Below, in pieces: positions 38,418 to 45,748 of a stretch of 64,000 nt of DNA; position 1 is the stretch's first letter; every line of letters starts with the position of its first letter. The notes below the pieces were generated by a model. The model searched no databases. It was not told the origin of the DNA and saw nothing but the letters and a program-made list of their open reading frames with translations. Made by a program: the position numbers and the translations under genes. The DNA comes from Gemmatimonadota bacterium (lineage in GTDB: Bacteria > Gemmatimonadota > Gemmatimonadetes > Longimicrobiales > Gaopeijiaceae), in the NCBI GenBank assembly GCA_022822325.1, contig JAJEBW010000029.1:1-64000 (forward strand). The letters run 5' to 3'.

Positions 38418-38596
38418 GGGTTTTGCTGGACGAATCCGTTCCACGGCGGCTCTCGGCCGAGTTCCCCGATTCGTTCGGAACGCGCACGGTGCAGCAGATG
38501 GACTGGGCGGGGTGCTCGAACGGGGAATTGCTGCGCCTCGCGGCGGACCACGGATTCGACGTGCCATGCGCGAAGGTGCTGCCGACGGTCACTTGA
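38414..38596 (+). pseudogene. Truncated DUF5615 PIN-like toxin
   Basis: A 60-codon frame beginning with the family start MRVLLDESVPRRL, then VQQMDWAGCSNGELLRLA and HGFDV. In intact members (about 110-120 residues) HGFDV is followed by a strand with a catalytic Asp (usually L-T-x-D-R/x-N) and a second half with further acidic residues. Here the reading turns to PCAKVLPTVT and stops, with no continuation in any frame downstream to 38719. The first Asp (D6) remains, but the catalytic set is incomplete, so the toxin is probably dead while the antitoxin is kept. Confidence 0.72.
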
Positions 38597-38719
38597 CTGC
38601 CCGCAAAGCCGACCCGTAGTTTCGCTTCACGCCACGGGGTTGCGGTCCGGACCACCGAGTGCCCCGCAAGGCAGCGCGGGCTCTCGGGCTCGCAACGCTT
38701 CACGGGTCCGCCGGAAGAC

Positions 38720-39943
38720 ATGAGGACAATGAGGATCTTGCGAAGGAGTTGGGTGGCAGTCGCGGCGGCGGCCTGGGTCGCCGGCTGCGGAGAAGGCGAG
38801 GCGCCCCGGGCCGGTCCCGTCGTCCGCGACAGCGCCGGCGTGCGGATCGTGGAGTACGCGGGCCCGCCGGACGAAACGGACTTCCTTGCCCTGTCGAGCG
38901 ATCCGATCTACCGGCACGGCGGACGGACGGGCGAATACGACTTCGGTGCGATCGGAGCGGGGCGGCTCTTTCCCGACGGCAGCGCCGCGCTGTCCGACCA
39001 CGCCAACTCCGAGATCGTGCTCCTGACCCCCGACGGGGCCGGGCACCGGGTCATGGCAAGGGCGGGCGACGGACCGGGCGAGGTCGGCTATGTGAGAAAC
39101 ATCTTCGCGCGGGGACAGGACAGCCTTCTGGCCGTCGATTTCGGCAATTCCCGCTTCAGCCTTTTCGTGTTTGGCTCGCATGTCCTCACGGAGTCGCTTG
39201 TCGGCATCCGGAACAACACCACCCAGTGGCCGGTGGGTCTCGACGGCGCCGGCAACTTCCTGACCGCCACCACTTCCTTTCGCCCCGGATTCGAAGAGGA
39301 GTGGCTTCAGGGACACATGGCCCGCTTCGACCCCGGAACCGGCGCCGTCGATACCGTCGCGGCCTACGACTTCATGCCGGGAACGCAGAATCCCTCCCCG
39401 GGAATCGGTCACGTCCACGCCGTGGGTGGAGAGTTCGTCTACGCCCGGTCCGACCGGCCCGAGATCGTCTGGCGGCTGTCCGACGGCGCGGTCAGGCAGA
39501 TCGTGCGCTGGCAGGCCGAGCCGGAGCGCCTTACCGAGGAAGATCTGCGGCGCCTTGGCGAGAGCATGCGGCCCCGATACCGCTTGGCCAATCCCGATGC
39601 CCCGATCGCAAGAATCGAGGAGATGGTCCAGGAGTATCTGGCCCGTCGCGCGGCCGACCTCGGCAAGCCCCTCGCGCTCTTCAGCTTGCCCTTCGGAGAT
39701 GCGGAGGGCCGTGTCTGGCTCCCCTCCCACGACGTCGCGCGAGCGCGCGAAGGATCGCCCCCCTACGCCCTTTTCGCGCCCGACGGGGAGTGGCTGGGGA
39801 AGGTCGACGCGCCGCCCGGCTTCCGCATCCTCGACGTCGCGCACGGACGCGTTCTGGGTGTCGTCACGGACGCGATGGAGGTCCAGAGCATCGTCGTGCA
39901 CAATCTCGTCAGCCGCCGGGACCGCAACGCCGCAACGCCCTGA
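38720..39943 (+). CDS. Lipoprotein with 6-bladed beta-propeller-like repeats
   Basis: A 407-residue exported protein. The signal peptide ends in a lipobox, VAGC (Cys near residue 23), so it should be lipid-anchored. The body has repeated blade-like segments (RLFPDGSAALSDHANSEIVL; GRVWLPSHDVARAREG; ARGQDSLLAVDFGNSRFSLF) typical of large paralogous families of '6-bladed beta-propeller' proteins in Gemmatimonadota. The opening DSAGVRIVE is also characteristic. The function is unknown; a binding or scaffold role is likely. ATG 38720 or 38729 may be the start. Confidence 0.75.
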   Translation: MRTMRILRRSWVAVAAAAWVAGCGEGEAPRAGPVVRDSAGVRIVEYAGPPDETDFLALSSDPIYRHGGRTGEYDFGAIGAGRLFPDGSAALSDHANSEIVLLTPDGAGHRVMARAGDGPGEVGYVRNIFARGQDSLLAVDFGNSRFSLFVFGSHVLTESLVGIRNNTTQWPVGLDGAGNFLTATTSFRPGFEEEWLQGHMARFDPGTGAVDTVAAYDFMPGTQNPSPGIGHVHAVGGEFVYARSDRPEIVWRLSDGAVRQIVRWQAEPERLTEEDLRRLGESMRPRYRLANPDAPIARIEEMVQEYLARRAADLGKPLALFSLPFGDAEGRVWLPSHDVARAREGSPPYALFAPDGEWLGKVDAPPGFRILDVAHGRVLGVVTDAMEVQSIVVHNLVSRRDRNAATP

Positions 39944-39958
39944 CCGGAGGCGTCCCGC

Positions 39959-40285
39959 TCAACGCCCGCCGGACGCCTCACGGGATTCCGTACTGAGTCC
40001 GGAGGCAGGGGGTTGCGCGCGCACCCGGTCCATGCGGCTCTCGTCCGGGCCGGCCCGCGCAGGGGCCGGGGGGGCGGTGTCGGATTCTTCCTCGCCGACA
40101 ACCAGACAATCGTGCCCCAGGTACTTTCCGGCGGAATCGAGTACGAGGTGCACCCTGGCAGCGAGATCCGCGCGAGCCGCCGCCTCGACACAGGCCTCCA
40201 AGGCTTCGCCAGGGATGCCGCCAACGGCGCAACCCGCGGTCAACCACAGGATCGCCGCGGAGAAGACGCATCTCTTCCAGGTCAT
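39959..40285 (-). CDS. Small lipoprotein of unknown function
   Basis: A 108-residue frame with a clear lipoprotein signal (MTWKRCVFSAAILWLTAGC; Cys near residue 19), then a short mature region (EALEACVEAAARADLAARVH, VLDSAGKYLGHDCLVVG). From about residue 72 the frame runs through interspersed repeat copy C and becomes APARAGPDESRMDRVRAQPP, so the last third is repeat-derived. The gene may originally have ended earlier. It is transcribed leftwards, convergent with the propeller lipoprotein and just downstream of the DUF5777 gene (27 nt). No family is recognised. Confidence 0.55.
   Translation of the reverse strand: MTWKRCVFSAAILWLTAGCAVGGIPGEALEACVEAAARADLAARVHLVLDSAGKYLGHDCLVVGEEESDTAPPAPARAGPDESRMDRVRAQPPASGLSTESREASGGR
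40008..40069 (+). repeat. Interspersed GC-rich repeat, copy C
   Basis: Begins GGGGTTGCGCGCGCACC, has a 22-nt spacer nearly identical to that of copy D, and ends with GGCCGGCCCGCGCAGGGGCC. It lies within the 3' part of the small lipoprotein reading frame on the opposite strand. Confidence 0.85.
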
Positions 40286-40312
40286 GATTCCGCCGCGGCC
40301 CGCCCCCGCGGC

Positions 40313-41200
40313 TCAACGAAGGCGAAAGGTCCGCTGGATGTTGAAGCCCAATCGCCACGAGGCCGGATCGAGGAAATTCTCGGCCGCGCCTGCGAGGGTG
40401 TGGGTCGGGTTCATCCGGTGCTGATTCGTGACCAGCAACTTGAAGAAGTGCCCCAGCGTTCGGATTTCCACCCCGAAGGATCCGGAGTCGTATTCCTGGT
40501 CCTCCCGGGGCTGGCTGAAGATCCATTCCCCGAAGAGGCTCCACCTGCGGTCGAGGTACAACTGCCCGTTCACGCCGACTGAAATGGTGGCCTCCCGGTC
40601 GTGGTCCTGGATCCGGGGATTCCAAAGGAGCGTGGGCACGACGCCGAGCGCCAGACGATCGGCGAACCGCGCGTTGGCGATCGCCTGCGCATAGGCCTGC
40701 ATCTCGTTCGCCCCGGCTGCGTCGTCGTCGCGCACGACGATGTCGTCGCTGTCGCCCGCGACGACGTGCTGATGACCACCGTGATCGTCTTCCGCTTCTT
40801 CCTGCAGGTTCCACGCAACTCCCGTCTGCACGGCGAACTGGACCGGCCCCGTCGCGGCGTCGAGGGAAAGTCCGGCGAACCGCGCGTTCAACTCCAGGTT
40901 GTCCAGGCTGTTGGAACGCAGAATCCCGAAGGCGAGTCCGTCGTGGGGCGCGTACGCCAGGCCAAGACGATTCAGCACGAATCCGTCCAGCCCCCACAGA
41001 TCGCCCGCTCCGTCGGACAGGTGGCCGAACCGGTGGGAGATCTCGATCAGGATGGCTCCGGCGTCCGATGCGGTCGCGGTCGGCAACGTCGCGGATTGCT
41101 GGGAGGCGAAGACATTCTGAGCCGACGTTGCGGCCGGGATCACAGCGCAGAATGCGGCCAGGACGAAGCTGGCCAATCCCTGTTTGGCGATTCGGTTCAT
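40313..41200 (-). CDS. DUF5777-like outer-membrane beta-barrel protein
   Basis: A 295-residue protein with a signal peptide (cleavage near AATSAQ) and alternating beta strands to the C-terminus (RLGFNIQRTFRLR). The ILIEISHRFGHLSDG opening and GLDGFVLNRLGLAYAP segment match the DUF5777 group of predicted barrels. A His/Asp-rich stretch (EDDHGGHQHVVAGDSDD) interrupts one strand pair and could bind metal. The function is unknown. ATG 41200 is chosen for the signal peptide; upstream in-frame sequence falls into repeat copy D. No Shine-Dalgarno is visible. Confidence 0.72.
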   Translation of the reverse strand: MNRIAKQGLASFVLAAFCAVIPAATSAQNVFASQQSATLPTATASDAGAILIEISHRFGHLSDGAGDLWGLDGFVLNRLGLAYAPHDGLAFGILRSNSLDNLELNARFAGLSLDAATGPVQFAVQTGVAWNLQEEAEDDHGGHQHVVAGDSDDIVVRDDDAAGANEMQAYAQAIANARFADRLALGVVPTLLWNPRIQDHDREATISVGVNGQLYLDRRWSLFGEWIFSQPREDQEYDSGSFGVEIRTLGHFFKLLVTNQHRMNPTHTLAGAAENFLDPASWRLGFNIQRTFRLR

Positions 41201-41436
41201 GAACGGAGGATAGGTCCGCCGACGCGGCGCGGCAAGGCTCGCCGACCATCGCGGCGAATGGAGGCGGGGCGTTCGGATCGGACCATCCCGGGCGCGCCGA
41301 GGGGTCCCGGCATTTGAAGGCGCCTGACCGCGGTTGCGATTCTCCGGGGGTTGCGGCGTGGGCGGACAAGTCGGCAATTCGCCTGGCGATGGCAAACCGG
41401 CCGGAATCGGTCCGCCGCCGAACGGCGAGCGCACCC

Positions 41437-41497
41437 CCGGCCCCTGCGCGGGCCGGCCCCGGACGAGCGCCATGTGGACCGGGTGCGCGCGCAACCC
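41437..41497 (-). repeat. Interspersed GC-rich repeat, copy D
   Basis: On the minus strand this reads GGGTTGCGCGCGCACC, a spacer almost the same as in copy C, then GGCCGGCCCGCGCAGGGGCC. It lies between the DUF5777 gene and the aminotransferase remnant. Confidence 0.85.
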
Positions 41498-41547
41498 TCA
41501 CTTCCCCTGACCATCGGAGCAAACCGCCATGTCCCGTCCCGCGCGCC

Positions 41548-41826
41548 CTCTCTCCCGCCGCGGACCATCTCAAGGGACGGCTGCGCGAGATGCCGGGGGT
41601 GGCGCTGCTGAGCGGGCCCGGCCGGCGGACCGTCTGCCCGGACTGCACGATCTTCGAGCGGGACGGCCTGGACGCGGTCGTCGCCGTCGCCATGATGGCC
41701 GAGCGCGAGAGGATGCACATTGACGAGCGCCAGCGCGACGGACACAATGCGATCAGGATTTTGACCCGCATCTGCAACACGACCGCCGAGATCGACCGCG
41801 TCGTCGCCGCGCTTGCCAGAAGTTGA
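41548..41826 (+). pseudogene. 3' remnant of a class V aminotransferase-like gene
   Basis: About 92 codons resembling the last quarter of class V aminotransferases (cysteine desulfurase or isopenicillin-N epimerase type): LKGRLREMPGVALLSGP, FERDGLDAVVAVAMMAERE, and the typical ending AIRILTRICNTTAEIDRVV (compare 'R-I-S-x-x-x-Y-N-T-x-x-E-I-D'). The PLP lysine domain is absent and there is no start signal; 5' of it the frame becomes Pro/Ser-rich and reaches repeat copy D within 50 nt. The gene seems to have lost its 5' three-quarters, with the break near the repeat. Confidence 0.6.
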
Positions 41827-41842
41827 CCCAGGGAGGATGACA

Positions 41843-42910
41843 ATGAGCTCGACCGCCCACCCCGCCTCGCCCCGCCTCCGCCCCACCGCCTCGCCCCTTC
41901 TCGTCGTCGCGCTCGTCTGCGCCGCCGGCTGTTCAATCCAGCGAGTCGAAGACATCCGCAGGGCCGCCCAACTCGCCGAGGAGGCCGCCGGAGACTCGGC
42001 CCCCCACTTCACCCTCGGCGCCGAGAACACGCACAATCGCTGGAGCTCCACGATCCCGCCGCAGCTCACCGTTCCCTCCGGGGCGATGGTCGAGGTGTTC
42101 ACCAAGGAGGCTTCCGACGGCCAGATCACCGAGGCGACGACCGCCGAAGACCTGGCGAGCGTCAACTTCGATCTCATTCATGCGCTCACGGGACCCATCC
42201 ACGTGGAGGGCGCGAGTCCGGGCGACCTGCTCGCCGTGACGCTGCACGAGATCGAGGTGCAGGGCTGGGGCTGGGCGGGCATCTTTCCCGGCTTCGGCTT
42301 CCTCGCCGACGAGATCGCCGGGCCCTGGATCCGGGGCTTTCCCATGGAGCCGGGAGCGACGGAGGTCCGCTTCAACGACGACATCACGATTCCGCTGGCG
42401 CCATTCGCGGGGGTCATGGGGGTCGCGCCGGCCACCGACTCCATGCTCGTCACGATTCCCCCGCGCGCCAACGGCGGCAACATGGACAACCGCCACATGA
42501 TCGCGGGAACGACCGTCTATTTCCCCGTGCAGGTCGAGGGCGCCCTCTTCTCCATCGGCGACGCGCACGCAGCCCAGGGAGACGGCGAGGTGTCCGGTTC
42601 CGCCATCGAAACGCCCATGCGCATCGTCTTCGAGGTCGAGGTCATGGAAAACGCGCGCGGAATGGTCGAGCCCCAGTACGAAACCGACGACTACTACGCC
42701 GTCACCGGCTTCGCCACCACCATCGACGAGGCGGCGCGCAAGGCCACCCGCTACATGATCGACTACCTCGTCGCCGAACACGGCCTCACCCCGGAGGAAG
42801 CCTACGTGCTCTGCTCGATCGCCGGCGACATGAAGATCTCGGAAACGGTCGACGTCCCGCACATGCTGGTCAGCATGCACATGCCGAAGGGGATATTTGC
42901 GGGGAGATGA
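41843..42910 (+). CDS. Acetamidase/formamidase-family lipoprotein
   Basis: A 355-residue protein with a lipoprotein signal (VVALVCAAGC) and an acetamidase/formamidase fold: HFTLGAENTHNRWS, the conserved LTGPIHVEGASPGDLLAVTL, PRANGGNMDNRHM and YFPVQVEGALFSIGDAHAAQGDGE, the last with the metal/substrate residues of the family. These enzymes hydrolyse short amides to ammonia plus acid, but members vary and the substrate is not shown. Lipid anchoring suggests action outside the cytoplasm. ATG 41843 is chosen for GGGAGG 6 nt upstream; an ATG at 41837 is too close to it. Confidence 0.85.
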   Translation: MSSTAHPASPRLRPTASPLLVVALVCAAGCSIQRVEDIRRAAQLAEEAAGDSAPHFTLGAENTHNRWSSTIPPQLTVPSGAMVEVFTKEASDGQITEATTAEDLASVNFDLIHALTGPIHVEGASPGDLLAVTLHEIEVQGWGWAGIFPGFGFLADEIAGPWIRGFPMEPGATEVRFNDDITIPLAPFAGVMGVAPATDSMLVTIPPRANGGNMDNRHMIAGTTVYFPVQVEGALFSIGDAHAAQGDGEVSGSAIETPMRIVFEVEVMENARGMVEPQYETDDYYAVTGFATTIDEAARKATRYMIDYLVAEHGLTPEEAYVLCSIAGDMKISETVDVPHMLVSMHMPKGIFAGR

Positions 42911-42993
42911 GCAAGGAGCGAATCCAGCGGATGATCGGGGAGTCAGCTCCGATGGACAGAGTCCCCGCGGGAATCCGAAAGGCATGGTCGTGA

Positions 42994-44091
42994 ATGTCCT
43001 CTCTCGGCAACTCTCCGAGTCTCGCTCGGGCGGCTCTCGATCACCTGGCGAAGGCGCGAGAGGCCTGCGTTGCGGCGGTTGAGAGCTACAACAAGCCGGG
43101 CAGAGCGTTTCGGACCCGTACCTACGCGATCCTCATGGTCGTGGCCTGGACAGGCCTCTTTCATGCGATCTTCCATCGACGCGGGCAAAAGCCTTGGTAT
43201 GTCGAGAGCGATGCCGGATCGCGAATCAAATACAAGCAAATTGACGGTGACCCGTTGCATTGGGACCTGGCCGAATGCGTGCGTCGCTACTATGGCGGCG
43301 ACAACCCACCCCAACGAGCGAACCTGGAGTTTATGGTACGCCTGCGGAACAAGATCGAGCATCGCGATCACCCGGAGCTTGACCCGGCGCTATATGGCGA
43401 GTGCCAGGCGATGCTCATGAACTTCGAGGAGTTGCTCACCGCCGAGTTTGGCGAAGACCAGGCGATCTCGGAACAACTATCGGTAGCGCTTCAGTTCTCC
43501 ATCCTGCGCCCCGACGCCCAGAAAGAGGCGCTCCGTCGGCTTCAGTCTTCGGCCGCCACCGATCTTCTCGACTTCATTCGGCAGTTTCGCGTTGAACTAC
43601 CCCGGGAGGTTGTGGAAAGCTCTTCGTTTTCCCTCCGCGTGTTCCTGGTGCCCAAACTGGCAAACCGGGAGCAGTCCGCCGACCTGGCTGTTGAATTCGT
43701 ACATTACGACTTCGCGAGCCCGGCGGAGATGGAAGGAATGCGAAGGGTGGCGGCCCTGATCAGGGACAGGCATGTGCCGGTTGCGAGTTCGGGGTTGATG
43801 AAGCCGAGCGTGGTCGTTGCGCGGCTTGACGAATGCTTGCCGTTTCGGGTCACGATGCACACGCATACCCGGGCCTGGAAGGCCTACGAGGTGCGGCCGG
43901 GATCGGACGCCGAACGGCCGCAAGAGACGGTGTCGCGGTACTGCCTTTACGATGAACTCTCGAGAAGCTACGGCTATACGGAGGCCTGGGTGGAACATCT
44001 CTGCACGAAGCTCGGGGACTCCGAGGAATTCGAGCGAGTGACGGGCGTGCCGGCGGTTTTGAAGGATGCGGACGGCGTGGGCAGGGGCTGA
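42994..44091 (+). CDS. DUF3644 (HEPN-type) protein, candidate defence RNase
   Basis: A 365-residue soluble protein. The N-terminal ~150 residues match DUF3644: ALDHLAKAREACVAAVESYN, ILMVVAWTGLFHAIFHR, and RANLEFMVRLRNKIEHR. The last contains R118-N-K-I-E-H123, the Rx4-6H motif of HEPN ribonucleases. The C-terminal half has no clear domain. HEPN proteins commonly act as RNA-cutting toxins in phage defence, and DUF3644 genes are often found near restriction systems. Base composition is lower in GC than upstream genes, suggesting acquisition. It converges (40-nt gap) on the receiver-methyltransferase operon. RNase activity is inferred from the motif. Confidence 0.75.
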   Translation: MSSLGNSPSLARAALDHLAKAREACVAAVESYNKPGRAFRTRTYAILMVVAWTGLFHAIFHRRGQKPWYVESDAGSRIKYKQIDGDPLHWDLAECVRRYYGGDNPPQRANLEFMVRLRNKIEHRDHPELDPALYGECQAMLMNFEELLTAEFGEDQAISEQLSVALQFSILRPDAQKEALRRLQSSAATDLLDFIRQFRVELPREVVESSSFSLRVFLVPKLANREQSADLAVEFVHYDFASPAEMEGMRRVAALIRDRHVPVASSGLMKPSVVVARLDECLPFRVTMHTHTRAWKAYEVRPGSDAERPQETVSRYCLYDELSRSYGYTEAWVEHLCTKLGDSEEFERVTGVPAVLKDADGVGRG

Positions 44092-44131
44092 TGACGGCCC
44101 GTGGACCGAGAGACCGCAAGACCTATTGGGG

Positions 44132-45748
44132 TCACCGCACACCCACTTTCTCTGAACGCCTGATCCACTCCGACTGGTTGAGCGGGATCCGGGACATTCT
44201 TTCCGCAATCGCCTGTGCTATCGACTGGGCGTATTCCGCCTTCAGCTCTCCTGCCCAGCGGTATTCTTCGCCGCTGGCGTTCTCGAAAGTGAAGGGCTGA
44301 TCGGTACCATTGCCGCGTGCCAACACGGACTGCCGGTCCGAGTCGGGCAGGAAGTCCACCAAACGCCACTGCGATGGATTCAGGGATATGGTCATACGCT
44401 GGAGTTGGGTGTCTCCCGTCGGCACGACGATTTGCGGGGTGTGGGGCTTGGCATCCGTCAGGGGGAGGAACAGAAATGCAGTCTTGCAGGTCAATCGAAC
44501 GCTATCGCATCGCGGTGTGACGCACAGGAGGGGGGCTGCTTCATCGCCTTCCGTCGGGATTACGATCGTGCCCATTGACAGTTCGCGCCAAGCGCCGGGA
44601 GGCACCTGACGAAGGCTCATGGCGGCGGCGAGACGGCGATCGAGTTCGCGGCTGTTGTCTGCGCCGCCCGAGAATCCATGGGACAAAAGATCGAATTCCT
44701 TGCCGTCCTTCTTCAGAGGTCCGGGTTCCGCCTCGATTCCACGCTTGAGCATGGCAAGGACCTCGTCATGCGACATCCTCTTGCCCTGGGCACCCTCAGC
44801 GCGCGGAGCAAGCACGATTCCACGATTCCCGAATCGCCCAAGGAGCCATTGCTCGATCGCCTCGATTCCCGTCGGACTCCACTGGGCAACTGCGTCATCC
44901 ATGATCCCGTGCAACTCGCTCGCGATGTGTTCCACGATATGCTGTTGGGACTCCGAGGGTTGCGGTAGGCATGCGCGATGCACGAGGAATGCCGGATCAA
45001 GGTCCGGTCCGAATCGCTCCAGCACTCGGTACACGTTTTCTCGCACGGCAGTCAATGCAGTCAGGACCAAGCTGGGCAAGAGCCCCTCGACCATGTAGGC
45101 GAAATCGGCGACGAGCCGTTCGGCCAACGCCTCCTCGTTGACCACGGTGCCGGGCTCGACAACGCTGGAGTCCGGCTTCCCGTACACGACAATCCGGCAA
45201 GCACGAAAACCGATTGCGTTGCTGTGGTCATCGTTGACTACCGCGCGATCGGATCCGGCGAGACTGTTCAGACACTCCACTATTTCCTTGCGAATCCCCT
45301 CGCGGTCCGGCTCCCCGGTGTAAAACGAGATCAGGCGAAGTCGGTGCTGCTGATTTTCTGAGAGGATCCGCTCCAACAACGGCAGCGCGTTCGCGCCGGT
45401 CGTCGGATTCAGCCGCCAGTCGAGAATCACGATGTCCGCACGCGCCAAGGCCTTGGCGAGTGTCTCGTTTCCGGCTTGCTCTTCTTGGGGCGATACCACG
45501 CCGCAAACCATGCCTTGGCGCGCAAACGCCCGTGTGACCGGCTCAACTCGAAGGGGTCGTGGTGAAGGGGTTTGCGGTTGCGCTGCCGCTGGTGCTCTCC
45601 GCGTCGGCGCGCGCCGACCCGGCCGTGTCAGATGACTGTGCACAGAAGGACCCCCTGTCACGGAGAGTTCGTCGTCCACGACCACCGCCGTGAGGAGGAA
45701 GCGCCGGGCGATCTCGCGGCAGTGCTGTGTAAAGCCGTCAGTCGACAT
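44132..45748 (-). CDS. Receiver-domain protein of the methyltransferase operon
   Basis: A 538-residue protein. The N-terminal ~190 residues read as a response-regulator receiver: acidic pair in VVVDDE (D25, D26), phospho-acceptor D110 in DIVILDWRLN, a Ser/Thr strand at LISFYTGEPD and a Lys in VVYGKPDS. A ~40-residue Pro/Arg insert lies between the acidic pair and D110. The remaining ~350 residues have no DNA-binding motif that I recognise and may be the output or scaffold domain. The start overlaps the upstream GHKL gene by 11 nt, so the two should be translated together. Its partner kinase is most likely that GHKL protein. Confidence 0.72.
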   Translation of the reverse strand: MSTDGFTQHCREIARRFLLTAVVVDDELSVTGGPSVHSHLTRPGRRAPTRRAPAAAQPQTPSPRPLRVEPVTRAFARQGMVCGVVSPQEEQAGNETLAKALARADIVILDWRLNPTTGANALPLLERILSENQQHRLRLISFYTGEPDREGIRKEIVECLNSLAGSDRAVVNDDHSNAIGFRACRIVVYGKPDSSVVEPGTVVNEEALAERLVADFAYMVEGLLPSLVLTALTAVRENVYRVLERFGPDLDPAFLVHRACLPQPSESQQHIVEHIASELHGIMDDAVAQWSPTGIEAIEQWLLGRFGNRGIVLAPRAEGAQGKRMSHDEVLAMLKRGIEAEPGPLKKDGKEFDLLSHGFSGGADNSRELDRRLAAAMSLRQVPPGAWRELSMGTIVIPTEGDEAAPLLCVTPRCDSVRLTCKTAFLFLPLTDAKPHTPQIVVPTGDTQLQRMTISLNPSQWRLVDFLPDSDRQSVLARGNGTDQPFTFENASGEEYRWAGELKAEYAQSIAQAIAERMSRIPLNQSEWIRRSEKVGVR

